Source: Aromatoleum buckelii
GTDB taxonomy: Bacteria > Pseudomonadota > Gammaproteobacteria > Burkholderiales > Rhodocyclaceae
Reading direction: 5' to 3'
Assembly (NCBI RefSeq): GCF_012910785.2
Contig: NZ_WTVH02000010.1
Location: 1,178,001-1,242,000, forward strand
DNA: 64,000 nucleotides
A model generated the notes under the pieces. The model ran no database searches and was not told the origin of the DNA. It saw only the letters and a program-made list of their open reading frames with translations. Each line of letters begins with the position of its first letter. Within the stretch, counting starts at the first letter, position 1. Below, piece by piece: positions 19,349 through 33,908 of this stretch. A program made the translations under genes and the position numbers.

Positions 19349-21309
19349 CTATGCATTACCACGATGCCGGGACCCCCGGCCGGGAAGCACCGGAACTCGA
19401 ATACGGGGGCGCTCGCGCCGCGGGCCGGCCGTCGCGCCATGGGCCGTCGCACCATATCCACCGCATGCCGTTCGGGCCGGAGCGCATCGACGAGCACGAC
19501 GAGAGCGTCGGCTACCGATTCCGCCTGTGGGCGCCGGCGACCAAGCACGTCGAGCTGTGCCTTTTCACGCCGTCGGGAGCGAAGCATTACGTGACGTGCG
19601 CGAAGTCCGAAGGCTGGCACACGTGCCGCGTCGCCGAGGCGCGGGCGGGCGATCTTTACATGTTCCGGCTCGACGGCCAGCTCGAAGTGCCGGACCCGGC
19701 GTCGCGCTTCAACCCGCAGGACGTCCACGGCCCGAGCCTGCTCGTCGACCCGCGGCAGTTCGGGTGGGAGGACGGCGCGTGGCATGGGCGGCCGTGGCAC
19801 GAGGCGGTGATCTACGAGCTGCACGTCGGCACTTTCACGCCGGAAGGGCGCTACGACGCCGCGGAGCGCAAGCTCGCCGAACTCGCGCGGCTCGGCGTCA
19901 CCGCGATCGAGCTGATGCCGCTCGCGGATTTCCCCGGCAGCCGCGGCTGGGGCTACGACGGCGTGCTGCCGTTCGCACCGGATGCGGCGTACGGCAGCCC
20001 CGACGAGCTGAAGCATTTCGTGCAGAGCGCGCACCGGCTCGGCCTGATGGTGCTGCTCGACGTCGTCTATAACCATTTCGGCCCGGACGGCAATTATCTG
20101 CAGGTCTATACGCCGCAGTTCTTCACGACCGAACATGCCACGCCGTGGGGCGGCGCGATCGCGTTCGACGGTGTCGCGAGCGCGACGGTGCGCGAATTCT
20201 TCATCCACAACGCGCTGTACTGGCTCGAGGAGTATCGCTTCGACGGCCTGCGACTCGACGCGGTGCAGAGCATCTTCGACGCGTCACCCCGGCACATCCT
20301 CGAGGAGCTGTCGATGTGGGTGCGGGCGCGCGCAACCCATCGCCAGCTCCATCTGGTTCTCGAACACGTCGACAACGAGGCGTCGCGGCTCGGCGCGCCG
20401 CAGTCGAAAGGCACTTACGACGCGCAGTGGAACGACGACTTCCACCATGCCGCCCATGTGCTGCTGACTGGCGAGCGTGACGGCTATTACGCCGACTACG
20501 CGGACCACCCGGTGCGCCACCTCGTGCGCTGCCTCGCCGAAGGTTTCGCCTACCAGGGCGAATTGTCGCCGTTCCACGGCAGGCCCCGCGGTGAACCGAG
20601 CGCCGCGCTGCCGCCGACCGCGTTCGTCAATTTCCTGCAGAACCACGACCAGGTCGGCAACCGCGCGTTCGGCGAGAGGCTGGTGACGCTGGCGCCGCCC
20701 GACAGGCTGCGCGCCGTCGTCGCGCTGCAGTTGCTCGCTCCTTCGCCGCCGCTGCTGTTCATGGGCGAGGAGGCCGGGGCGACGACGCCTTTTCAGTATT
20801 TCTGCGACTACCAGGGAGAGCTCGCGACTGCGGTGCGGGAGGGCCGCAAACGGGAGTTCGCCGGGTTCGAGCATTTTTCCGCGGCCGGCGGCGCCGAGGG
20901 CGAGGGCGAGGGCGGGGGCGAGATCCCCGATCCGTGCGCCGAGGCGACGTTCCTCGCGAGCAAGCTCGATTGGAGCGCGCGTGAAAGCGAAGCCGGGCAG
21001 CGATGGCTAAGTTTTTATCGGGAGCTGCTCGCATTGCGCCACGAGTTTGTCGTGCCGCGCGTGCCGCAGATCGTCGCCGGCGGCTGCACGACGGCGATGC
21101 ACGGTGACGAGGCGTTCGAAATCCGCTGGCCATGCGTCGACGGCGCCGCGCTTGTGTTGCGCGCCAATTTTTCCGGCGCTGCGGTGACGTTCGATCGCCT
21201 CGAAGTCGTCCCGTTCGCGTCACTCGGGCCGCGCGCGGACGAACCGCGGCAGCTCCCGCCGTGCGCGGTGCAGGCGTACGTAGTGCCGCCGGACGGCGCG
21301 GGCACGTAG
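19345..21309 (+). CDS. treZ: Malto-oligosyltrehalose trehalohydrolase
   Basis: 654 residues. A CBM48-type N-terminal domain ([18 protein letters not shown]) starts near residue 53 after an extra leader of about 40 residues. The barrel has [13 protein letters not shown], the nucleophile in [14 protein letters not shown] (about residue 299) and [14 protein letters not shown], where TreZ enzymes have the acid/base Glu. [17 protein letters not shown] supplies the third catalytic Asp. The C-terminal domain is interrupted by an Ala/Gly/Glu-rich insertion near residue 515. TreZ cleaves trehalose from malto-oligosyltrehalose made by the TreY part of the next gene. A GlgB identity was considered, but the trehalohydrolase-type segments fit better. 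Confidence 0.93.
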   Translation: MTMHYHDAGTPGREAPELEYGGARAAGRPSRHGPSHHIHRMPFGPERIDEHDESVGYRFRLWAPATKHVELCLFTPSGAKHYVTCAKSEGWHTCRVAEARAGDLYMFRLDGQLEVPDPASRFNPQDVHGPSLLVDPRQFGWEDGAWHGRPWHEAVIYELHVGTFTPEGRYDAAERKLAELARLGVTAIELMPLADFPGSRGWGYDGVLPFAPDAAYGSPDELKHFVQSAHRLGLMVLLDVVYNHFGPDGNYLQVYTPQFFTTEHATPWGGAIAFDGVASATVREFFIHNALYWLEEYRFDGLRLDAVQSIFDASPRHILEELSMWVRARATHRQLHLVLEHVDNEASRLGAPQSKGTYDAQWNDDFHHAAHVLLTGERDGYYADYADHPVRHLVRCLAEGFAYQGELSPFHGRPRGEPSAALPPTAFVNFLQNHDQVGNRAFGERLVTLAPPDRLRAVVALQLLAPSPPLLFMGEEAGATTPFQYFCDYQGELATAVREGRKREFAGFEHFSAAGGAEGEGEGGGEIPDPCAEATFLASKLDWSARESEAGQRWLSFYRELLALRHEFVVPRVPQIVAGGCTTAMHGDEAFEIRWPCVDGAALVLRANFSGAAVTFDRLEVVPFASLGPRADEPRQLPPCAVQAYVVPPDGAGT

Positions 21310-21363
21310 CGGAAAAGAGGCGCAGGAAGCGACGCGCGGAACCGGCTGCAACAAGGGGGAAAG

Positions 21364-26768
<5,405 letters not shown>

Positions 26769-26772
<4 letters not shown>

Positions 26773-28253
26773 GCGCCATCAGGAAAGCCGCGCGACTCCG
26801 CGTGCTGTTTGTGACGCCCGAGTGCGCCCCGTGGGCCAAGACCGGCGGGCTCGGCGATGTCAGCGCGAGCCTGCCGGCTGCGCTTGCGGCGCTCGGGCTC
26901 GACGTGTGCGTGCTGCTGCCGGGCTATCCGTCGGTGCGCCAGGCGGCGCGAAATGCGCGCAAGGTCGCGGACATCCGCTCCGCCCATGGCCTGCCGTCGG
27001 CCCGGCTGCTGCGCGGCCGGCTGCCAAGCGGCGTGCCGGCGCTGGTGCTCGACTGTCCGTCGCTGTACCGGCGCGAGGGTGGGCCGTACCAGGACGGCGA
27101 CGGCGTCGATTACAGCGACAATGCGCTGCGTTTCGGGCTGTTGTCGCACGTCGCCGCACGGCTCGCGAGTGCCGCGAGCCCGCTGGTGTGGCGCGCGGAC
27201 ATCCTGCACTGCAACGACTGGCCCACGGCGCTCGCACCGGCGTACCTGAAGCTCGGCCTGCCCGGAGCGGCACCGAGCCTCGTCGTCGTCCATAACCTCG
27301 CGTTCCAGGGGATCTTCCCGCTCGACGTCGCCGAACGGCTCGGACTGCCGCCCGAGAGCCTGAAGTCCGAAGGTGTCGAGTACTGGGGGAAGCTGTCGTT
27401 CCTGAAAGCGGGCCTCTACTACGCCGACCGCATCGTCGCCGTCAGCCCGACCTATGCGCACGAGATCCGCACCGAGGCGCACGGCTGCGGCATGCAGGGG
27501 CTGGTCGAAACGCGCGCGAACCGCCTTGCCGGCATCCTCAACGGCATCGACATGGACGCCTGGAACCCGCGCACCGATCCGCACCTCGACACGAACTACG
27601 ACGCGGACACGCTCGAAGACAAGGCGCCGAACAAGCGCGCGCTGCAGGCCGAGCTGGGACTGGCGGCCGACGACGATGCGCTGCTGCTCGGCATGGTCAG
27701 CCGCCTGACCGACCAGAAAGGCATCGACCTGGTGCTCGATGCGCTGCCGGAATTGCTCGCGCGGCCGGTGCAGCTCGCGCTGCTCGGAGGAGGCGATGCG
27801 CGCTTCGAGCAGGCGTGGCGCGAACGCGCGGCCGCAACGCCGGAGCGTATCGCGGCGGTGATCGGCTTCGACGAGCGGCTCGCGCACCGCATCGAGGCCG
27901 GCGCCGATGCGTTCGTGATGCCGTCGCGCTTCGAGCCGTGCGGGCTGAACCAGATGTACAGCCAGCGCTACGGCACGCCGCCGATCGTGCGCGCGACGGG
28001 AGGTCTCGTCGATTCGGTCGGCGACTTCAGCGTCGATGGCCTGCATCGCGGCGAAGCATCGGGGTTCCTGTTCGCGGATGCAACGCCGGCGGCGCTCGTC
28101 GAAGCGGTCGACCGTGCGCTGAAAGTGTTCGCCGACCGGGTGGCGTGGCGCACGCTGTGCCGCAACGGCATGGCGCGCGACTTCAGCTGGGGGGGCAGCG
28201 CCGGCCGATACGCGCGGCTTTACGTGGCGATGCGAGCAGTGGCGGCAGCCTGA
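26769..28253 (+). CDS. glgA: Glycogen synthase (ADP-glucose type)
   Basis: 494 residues from an ATG overlapping the stop of the fusion gene (ATGA). The GT5 signature CAPWAKTGGLGDVSASLPAA includes the ADP-glucose-binding KTGGL motif. HCNDWPTALAPAYL, VVHNLAFQGIFPL and KAGLYYADRIVAVSPTYA follow. The C-terminal domain has LGMVSRLTDQKGIDLVLDAL and the EX7E-type segment SRFEPCGLNQMYSQRYGT. It elongates alpha-1,4-glucan from ADP-glucose made by GlgC. It is the last gene of the run glgX to glgA. No glgB or glgP is visible here, so branching and phosphorolysis must be encoded elsewhere. Confidence 0.97.
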
Positions 28254-28285
28254 GCCGCGCCGCCCACGCGGCTTCACGCGGCGGC

Positions 28286-28308
28286 CGGACGCGCTCGCGC
28301 GTCCGTTT
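28286..28308 (+). terminator. Hairpin after glgA
   Basis: CGGACGCGC and GCGCGTCCG form a 9-bp stem with a 2-base gap, followed by TTT. It lies between glgA and the convergent glycosyltransferase gene and touches the latter's stop codon. Confidence 0.55.
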
Positions 28309-29260
28309 ATGCCGTGGCTTCGGCAAGGACATGCAGCCAGTCATCGACGAAACGCTCGATGTTGAAGCGCTCGAGCGCGACGCGACGGGCCCCGGCGCCG
28401 AGCCGCGCCGCTTCGTCGGGCGCTTCGATCAGGTGCCGCATCGCCTCGACGAGACGCTGCGGATCGGTGTCGAGGAAGCCGGATTCGCCGTTGCGGATCA
28501 CGGTCACGAGTTCGGTGGTCGCGAGCCCGACGACCGGCAGGCCGATCATCATCGCCTCGATCGCGGCCAGCCCGAGGCTCGTCCAACGCACCGGGTGGAA
28601 GTAGAAGCGGTAATGCGACAGAAATTGAGGCAGCTCCGGGTTCGGAATCTCGCCGAGCCCGCCGCTGCATTCGGACGCCATGCCGACGAGGTCGAGCGGA
28701 ACCTGCGCCCGTGCCATCGCGAAGACGTCCGCGCCGAGGCGCCGGCCGCGGCGCGCGATATGGTTCACCACCGCGATGCCGCGCGGCAGCCCGCCTTCGT
28801 AGCGCACGTGCGGCGGCACGATCACGCCGTGGTCGATGACGCGCGTCGGCGTGCGGCCGTTGTCCCACATCAGCGCATTGAACGGCGTGACATGCACCAG
28901 CAGCGTCGCCGGGTCGTCCACCGGGTGGCGCGTGTTCGTCGGATGCACCTGCGGCGTGTCGTGTTCGAGGTAGATGCGCGGCAGGCGCCGCTGCGCCGCG
29001 GACAGCACGCGGTACTGGTCGTCTTCGTAGTGGCTGCGCGACTGGAACAGAATGCAGTCGAACTCGGTCGCCGCAACCTGTTCGAGCGGCAGTTCGACGA
29101 CGTTGTCGCCCCATGGCAGCGCGCCGGCACGCCCCGCATAGCCGGGCGAGCGCGCCGCATCGACGGGAATGTAGAACGTGTGCGGCACTTGGCTCAGGTA
29201 GTAGAGGTAGTTGCCATGCACATGCCACGTGAAGATGCGCAGCGGGGCGGACGATCGCAT
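28307..29260 (-). CDS. Glycosyltransferase family 1-like protein
   Basis: 317 residues. It starts at ATG 29260 (RSSAPLRIFTWHVHGNYLYY); an upstream ribosome binding site is weak. The GT-B C-terminal half has FHPVRWTSLGLAAIEAMMIG near residue 220, which is the EX7E-like donor loop, then VVGLATTELVTVIRNGESGF. The N-terminal half has YLEHDTPQVHPTNTRHPVDD. The family acts on envelope polysaccharide, often in operons with heptosyltransferases, as here. Acceptor and donor are unknown. It is the last gene of the leftward cluster from 33051. Confidence 0.82.
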   Translation of the reverse strand: MRSSAPLRIFTWHVHGNYLYYLSQVPHTFYIPVDAARSPGYAGRAGALPWGDNVVELPLEQVAATEFDCILFQSRSHYEDDQYRVLSAAQRRLPRIYLEHDTPQVHPTNTRHPVDDPATLLVHVTPFNALMWDNGRTPTRVIDHGVIVPPHVRYEGGLPRGIAVVNHIARRGRRLGADVFAMARAQVPLDLVGMASECSGGLGEIPNPELPQFLSHYRFYFHPVRWTSLGLAAIEAMMIGLPVVGLATTELVTVIRNGESGFLDTDPQRLVEAMRHLIEAPDEAARLGAGARRVALERFNIERFVDDWLHVLAEATA

Positions 29261-29280
29261 GAGGTTTTTTCCGCGTGCAG

Positions 29281-30432
29281 TCAGAAGAGGTCGTGTTCGC
29301 CGGCGCTGATCGCCGGCAGCGGGACGGAAGACTGTTCGGCGCCCAACTCCAGCAGTTCGCGTGCGGCTTCGGCAACGCGTTGCGGGTCGAGCAGCCGCAG
29401 GCAGTTGTGGTGCCCCTGCGGGCACACGCTGCGGTAGCAGAAGCGGCAGGGCACATCCTCGTAGAGCACGCGATGCGCGACTTTCCACGGCGCGTGCTGC
29501 GGGTTCGTCAGCGCATAGATGTCGACGACCGGCGTGCCGACCGCGGCGGCGAGATGCACCGGGCCGGTGTTGTTCGCGATCAGCACCGCGGCCGAATCGA
29601 TGACCGCCGCGAGTTCGCCGAGCTGGAGCCGGCCGGCGAGCGACGGCAGGCAACTGCCGGCGAGCGAACGGATCGTATCGACCAGCGCTCGTTCGGATTT
29701 ATCTCCGGTGAAGAGGATCTGGAACGCCTGGCCGCCGCCCGCGAAGCCGAGCACGCGCTTCACGACTGCGGCGAAATGCTCTTCCGGATAGCGGCGCGAC
29801 GGCGCCGACGCGCCGGGGTGGATGACGACGTACGGCCGCTCGGGGTCGATGCCCTCGCCGCGCAGCAGCGCGCGTGCATGGATCTTGTCCTCGTCGCGCA
29901 GCCGGAAGGACAGGCGGCGGTCATTGCAGCTCGCGCCGACCGCGGCGACGAGGTCGAGCTGGCGGCGCACCTCGTGGCGCAACAGTTCCTGCGGCTCCGG
30001 GTCCTCGATCCAGTCGGTCAGGAGCTGATACGGGTTCTCGCGGCAGTGCGCGAGCCGCAGCGGAATGCCGGCGAGCCAGCACAACATCGCCGCAGGCAGC
30101 GCGCTCTGGCTATAGACGGTGAAGATCACGGCCGCATCGAAGCGCCGCTCGCGCAGCCGCTGCACGGCGTCGATGAGCTCGCCCGGCGGGCTGTCGGTGC
30201 CCGGCATCCACGGCGCGCTGGACATGACGATGGCGTCGTCGACTTCCGGCACGAACGGCACTGCGGCCGCTCCCGACGCGGACGTTAGCAGCGTGATGTG
30301 CCGGCCCGGCACGGATTCGCGCAACGCCCGGATCGCTGGGGTGGTCATCAGCACGTCGCCGAGGTTGTCGAGCCGCACCACGAGGATGCGCCGTGCCTCT
30401 TTCCAGCGCGCGGCGCGGGTCAGCGCGTCCAT
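29281..30432 (-). CDS. GT9 family heptosyltransferase-like protein
   Basis: 383 residues. The N-terminal domain starts ILVVRLDNLGDVLMTTPAIR near residue 15, typical of ADP-heptose:LPS heptosyltransferases. The C-terminal ADP-heptose site contains HPGASAPSRRYPEEHFA near 218 and NNTGPVHLAAAVGTPVVDIY near 315. A Cys-rich segment (PCRFCYRSVCPQGHHNC) lies near 350. It probably transfers heptose in inner-core LPS or a related polymer. The gene overlaps the HAD phosphatase upstream by 13 bases, consistent with one heptose pathway cluster. Confidence 0.88.
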   Translation of the reverse strand: MDALTRAARWKEARRILVVRLDNLGDVLMTTPAIRALRESVPGRHITLLTSASGAAAVPFVPEVDDAIVMSSAPWMPGTDSPPGELIDAVQRLRERRFDAAVIFTVYSQSALPAAMLCWLAGIPLRLAHCRENPYQLLTDWIEDPEPQELLRHEVRRQLDLVAAVGASCNDRRLSFRLRDEDKIHARALLRGEGIDPERPYVVIHPGASAPSRRYPEEHFAAVVKRVLGFAGGGQAFQILFTGDKSERALVDTIRSLAGSCLPSLAGRLQLGELAAVIDSAAVLIANNTGPVHLAAAVGTPVVDIYALTNPQHAPWKVAHRVLYEDVPCRFCYRSVCPQGHHNCLRLLDPQRVAEAARELLELGAEQSSVPLPAISAGEHDLF

Positions 30433-31067
30433 TCCGGCTCGTCCGTCTGCCACACCGTGAATCCGCTCTCGGGTTCCGTCGCGATGCGATGGGACGCTTC
30501 GGCCGGCGTCCAGTCGAGGATGCCGTCCACCGCTTCGACGAGGCTCGAGGCGACGAGGTCGGGCTCGCGCATCGGTCCGCGGCGCCATTCCGTTTCCGAC
30601 CCGACCGCGAGCAGCACGGTGCGACAGCCGGCCCGTCGCCCGGCTTCGATGTCGTCGAGGATGTCGCCGATCAGCCACGAGCGCTGCAGGTCGAGGCGGT
30701 GGTCCTCCGCGGCCTGCAGCAGCAGGCCGGGTTCGGGCTTGCGGCATTCGCACCGGCTGGCGAAGCGGGTGTCGGTGCCCTGCGGATGGTGGGGGCAGTG
30801 GTAGATCGCGTCGAGCACGACCCCGTACGGCGACAGCAGCGCGGCGATCGCGGCCCACACCGCTTCGAGGGCATCGGGCTCGAACAGGCCGAGCGCCACG
30901 CCCGGCTGGTTCGTCACGAGGATGAGGCGGTAGCCGTGGCGCTGGAGCCGGGCGAGGGCTTCGCCTGCGCCTTCGCACAAACGTACTTTGGTCGGATCGA
31001 CGTTGTACGGCACGTCGTCGATCAGCGTGCCGTCCTTGTCGATGAAAACCGCAGCATTCAGGGCCAC
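30420..31067 (-). CDS. gmhB: HAD-IIIA phosphatase, D-glycero-heptose bisphosphate phosphatase-like
   Basis: 215 residues from a GTG (31067) behind GGGGGAGA. FIDKDGTLIDDVPYNVDPTK carries the HAD nucleophile and acid Asp pair (DKDGT). LVTNQPGVALGLF is motif II, and IGDILDDIEAGRRAGCRTVL holds motif IV. The zinc-binding cluster YHCPHHPQG and CECRKPEPG is typical of GmhB. The enzyme dephosphorylates heptose-1,7-bisphosphate in ADP-heptose synthesis. It overlaps the SDR gene upstream by 10 bases. Histidinol phosphatase is the main alternative but lacks this setting. Confidence 0.85.
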   Translation of the reverse strand: MALNAAVFIDKDGTLIDDVPYNVDPTKVRLCEGAGEALARLQRHGYRLILVTNQPGVALGLFEPDALEAVWAAIAALLSPYGVVLDAIYHCPHHPQGTDTRFASRCECRKPEPGLLLQAAEDHRLDLQRSWLIGDILDDIEAGRRAGCRTVLLAVGSETEWRRGPMREPDLVASSLVEAVDGILDWTPAEASHRIATEPESGFTVWQTDEPEWTR

Positions 31068-31795
31068 GATGTCTCCCCCATCGGCAGCACGGTGATCTCC
31101 GGCACGACGCTGTCCGGCGGCATCTGCAGCACCTGCACGACTGCCGCTGCGACCGTCGCGGGTTCCTGCAGCGTCGCCAGGTCGATGTCCGGAAAGCGGT
31201 CGAGCAGGAAAGGCGTGCGCATGCCGCCGGCGATGACCGCGGTGACCTTGATGCCGAGCGGGCGCAACTCGGCGTGCAGCGCGTGCGAGAAGCCGAGCAG
31301 GCCCCATTTGCTGGCGTGATACACCGAGGCGTTCGGCCACGCGCGCTTGGCCGCGGTCGAGGTGATGTTGATGATGTGGCCGCTGCCGAGCGGGCGCATC
31401 TGTTCGAGCACGCGCTTGCAGAACAGGAATGGTCCGCGCAGGTTCGTCGCCATCACGTGGTCCCACTGCGCCACTTCGAGCTCATCGAGCGGCAGCGTGT
31501 AGTCGACGCCGGCGTTGTTGATGAGGATGTCGATCGCGCCGAAGCGCTCGCGTCCGGCGTCGAGGCAATCCGCCACCTGTTGCTCGTCGCCGACGTCGAC
31601 GGCGCAATGCATCGTCTGGTACCCCTTGTCGGTCAGCGCCAGCGCGGCCTGCTCGGCGAGATCGGCCCGCACGTCCGCGATGATGACGCGCGCCCCGCCC
31701 GCGCCCAGAGCCTCGCACAGGGCCTTGCCGAGCCCGCGTCCGCCACCGGTGACGAGAGCGGTCCTGCCCTCGAGGGGAGTGTGCTGGAGAGTCAT
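31058..31795 (-). CDS. SDR family oxidoreductase
   Basis: 245 residues. TALVTGGGRGLGKALCEALG carries the TGxxxGxG cofactor loop. NNAGVDYTLPL, the catalytic Ser in NITSTAAKRAW and YHASKWGLLGF (YxxxK) are all present near residues 90, 142 and 158. Asp after the second beta-strand (IIADVRADLA) suggests NAD preference. It may reduce or epimerise a sugar for the neighbouring glycosyltransferases; the substrate is unknown. Its start overlaps the upstream glycosyltransferase stop by four bases. Confidence 0.87.
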   Translation of the reverse strand: MTLQHTPLEGRTALVTGGGRGLGKALCEALGAGGARVIIADVRADLAEQAALALTDKGYQTMHCAVDVGDEQQVADCLDAGRERFGAIDILINNAGVDYTLPLDELEVAQWDHVMATNLRGPFLFCKRVLEQMRPLGSGHIINITSTAAKRAWPNASVYHASKWGLLGFSHALHAELRPLGIKVTAVIAGGMRTPFLLDRFPDIDLATLQEPATVAAAVVQVLQMPPDSVVPEITVLPMGETSWP

Positions 31796-33051
31796 AAGCC
31801 GATCGTCCTTTCAGTGATTTGGAACGCGGGAGCGGGTTGCACGGCGCGGTAGACGGTCTCGAGCGCGCTCGTCACGCGCTGCCATGTGAAGCCGCTGCGC
31901 ACCCGCCGCATGCCGGCGCGACCGAACATCCGCCCGAGCGACGGTTCGCGCTGCAGGCGGGCGAGACGCGCGGCGAGCGCCTGCGGGTCGTTCGGCGGCA
32001 CGAGAAACCCCGTGACCCCGTCGACCACCGTGTGCTTGATGCCGCCGACCTTCGCGCCGATCACCGGGCAGCCGCAGGCCATCGCTTCGAGCGGCGTGAT
32101 GCCGAACGGCTCGTACCATGGCGTCGTGACGAACACATCGACGCCGCAATAGAAGTCGCGAAGTGCCGCGCGGGGGCGCCGCCCGGTGAAGATCACGCGT
32201 TCGGCCACGCCCTCGGCCTCGGCGATGTCCGCGAGGCGGCCGATTTCGGGCGTCAGCGCAGGATCGGGCTGGTCCGACTCGCCGCCGACGACCAGCAGCG
32301 TCGCCTCGATCCCGTGCTGCCGCCGCAATTCGGCGATGCCGCGGATGACGTTGTCGATGCCTTTGCGGGGCACCACGCGGCCCAGCTGCAGGACCACGAA
32401 CTGGTCGTCGGCGATCCCGAACTCCTTGCGCAGCGGACGCCTTCCGGGCCCCAGTTCGGTAGTATCGACGCCGCATGGCACGACCGCGACCCGCTCGGGT
32501 GGCGCGTCGTAGAGGTCGACGAGATCGCAGCGATCCTGCGGGCATTCGGCAATGATGCGGTCCGCCGAGGCGACCAGCAGCTCCTCGATGTCCGTTCGCG
32601 ACGCCGGAAATCCGTCCGCGCTGCCCTGATGCAGGCGACGCACTTTTCCGAGCGCATGGAACGTGATGACGAACGGCGTGCCGTATTCCTCGCGCATCCT
32701 CAGCGCGGCGATGCCGGACATGAAGAAGTTCGCATGGACGACGTCGTACGGCCGCCGCCCGGCGCAGCAGGCGATGACGCTTTCGCTGAATTCCTCCATG
32801 TGCGGCAGCAGCGCCTCCTTCGCGATGAAGCACGGCGGCCCGGCCGGGACCGGGATCACCCGCACGTTCTGGCCGAAGCGCACGACAGGCGGCAGGTCGG
32901 GACTGTCCCGCCGCGTGTAGACATCCACGCTGTGCCCCGCGCGTCCGAGTTCGCGGGCGACGTAGGCGACGTAGACATTCTGGCCGCCGCTGTCGACGCT
33001 CCCGAGGGTCGCGAGGGGAGAGGCGTGTTCGCTGATGAGTGCAATTTTCAT
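31792..33051 (-). CDS. Glycosyltransferase family 4, sucrose-synthase-like GT-B
   Basis: 419 residues. ALISEHASPLATLGSVDSGG with QNVYVAYVARELGR is the N-terminal pattern of the sucrose synthase/MshA-like GT4 subgroup. VHANFFMSGIAALRMREEYG and TFHALGKVRRLHQG follow. The donor site has LGRVVPRKGIDNVIRGIAEL near residue 225 and TPWYEPFGITPLEAMACGCP near 315. The ATG at 33051 is the family-consistent start. It heads a five-gene operon and is preceded by a good sigma-54-type promoter (33097-33111). Confidence 0.88.
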   Translation of the reverse strand: MKIALISEHASPLATLGSVDSGGQNVYVAYVARELGRAGHSVDVYTRRDSPDLPPVVRFGQNVRVIPVPAGPPCFIAKEALLPHMEEFSESVIACCAGRRPYDVVHANFFMSGIAALRMREEYGTPFVITFHALGKVRRLHQGSADGFPASRTDIEELLVASADRIIAECPQDRCDLVDLYDAPPERVAVVPCGVDTTELGPGRRPLRKEFGIADDQFVVLQLGRVVPRKGIDNVIRGIAELRRQHGIEATLLVVGGESDQPDPALTPEIGRLADIAEAEGVAERVIFTGRRPRAALRDFYCGVDVFVTTPWYEPFGITPLEAMACGCPVIGAKVGGIKHTVVDGVTGFLVPPNDPQALAARLARLQREPSLGRMFGRAGMRRVRSGFTWQRVTSALETVYRAVQPAPAFQITERTIGL

Positions 33052-33096
33052 GTTGTCGCCGCCTATGCTGTCGTACGGGGTGCTGCACCCGCATCG

Positions 33097-33111
33097 GCAA
33101 GCTCTGTGCCC
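33097..33111 (-). promoter_or_regulatory. Candidate sigma-54 promoter for the glycosyltransferase operon
   Basis: On the minus strand the site reads GGGCACAGAGCTTGC: GG-N10-GC spacing, GGCACA at -24, TTGC at -12. The predicted start is near 33086, 35 bases before the ATG at 33051. Confidence 0.6.
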
Positions 33112-33184
33112 GGACGGAATAGGGGACATCGGCGATCCGGCCCGCGCCGGGCGATGTAAGTTCGCATGGACTGCGGAGAAGGAG

Positions 33185-33712
33185 TTACAGCGGCCGCGGA
33201 TCCGACGGCGCCTTGTCAGGTTCGCCACCGTCCTGCCGGAGCACGGTGATCGTGCCATTGCTTTCCATGAACGCGGCACGCACTTCCGCCAGATCCTCGA
33301 TGCCGTGTTCGCGCAGCTTCGAGCGCAGCTCCTCTTCGCTCATGAATTCGCGCCGCAGGTTGCGGTGCAGGATCTGCCCTTCTCGCACCAGCCGCAGCGT
33401 CGGCGGCTGCAGCAGGCGGCGCAGGCGCTCGGAGCGGAACGCGAGGTAATCGAAGATGACGTTCCACGCGACGATCGTGGCGACCAGTATCAGCCCGTCG
33501 GTGATCGAGCGGTATTCACCCGCCATCGCGTTCTGCGCCGCGTCGGCGATGAGCACCAGCAGCAGCACGTCGGCGACCCCGACGGCCCCAATGTCGCGCT
33601 GCAGGATCGTGCGGAACATCGCCAAGATCGCCCAATAGACGATCGTGCCGCGAATGATGAGCTCGAGCGGCGAAACCGTCAGCGCAAACATTTCGTTCCA
33701 GTCGATCGTCAT
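33185..33712 (-). CDS. DUF421 family membrane protein (YetF-like)
   Basis: 175 residues with GGGAGA before the ATG. Three membrane helices occupy the first 90 residues (LIIRGTIVYWAILAMFRTIL, GVADVLLLVLIADAAQNAM and GLILVATIVAWNVIFDYLA). The soluble C-terminal domain (DUF421 core) has LVREGQILHRNLRREFMSEE and ESNGTITVL. YetF-type proteins are inner-membrane proteins of unknown molecular function linked to stress and sporulation envelopes. It lies 133 bases upstream of the glycosyltransferase operon on the same strand and divergent from the sigma-54 activator gene. Confidence 0.85.
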   Translation of the reverse strand: MTIDWNEMFALTVSPLELIIRGTIVYWAILAMFRTILQRDIGAVGVADVLLLVLIADAAQNAMAGEYRSITDGLILVATIVAWNVIFDYLAFRSERLRRLLQPPTLRLVREGQILHRNLRREFMSEEELRSKLREHGIEDLAEVRAAFMESNGTITVLRQDGGEPDKAPSDPRPL

Positions 33713-33908
33713 GATGGTCTCCCGCGAACCGGCGACGAGGCTTCCCGCGGCCGTCGCCGTTTCACGCTCCACTGCAATCAGCTTTCCCGGCGAGGGTGCT
33801 GGCACGCGCATCAGCTCGACGGCAATTGACTGAAAAAATTACAACTTCCCACAATGGGCGGACGTCGAGAGGACTAGTATCAAGCTAGCGTCGTGCCCTG
33901 GAGGAGAA

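Noticed and set aside
33800-33820. TGGCACGCGCATCAGC near the sigma-54 activator
   Set aside because: The -24 match is good but the GC falls one base too far, so it does not fit the required spacing.
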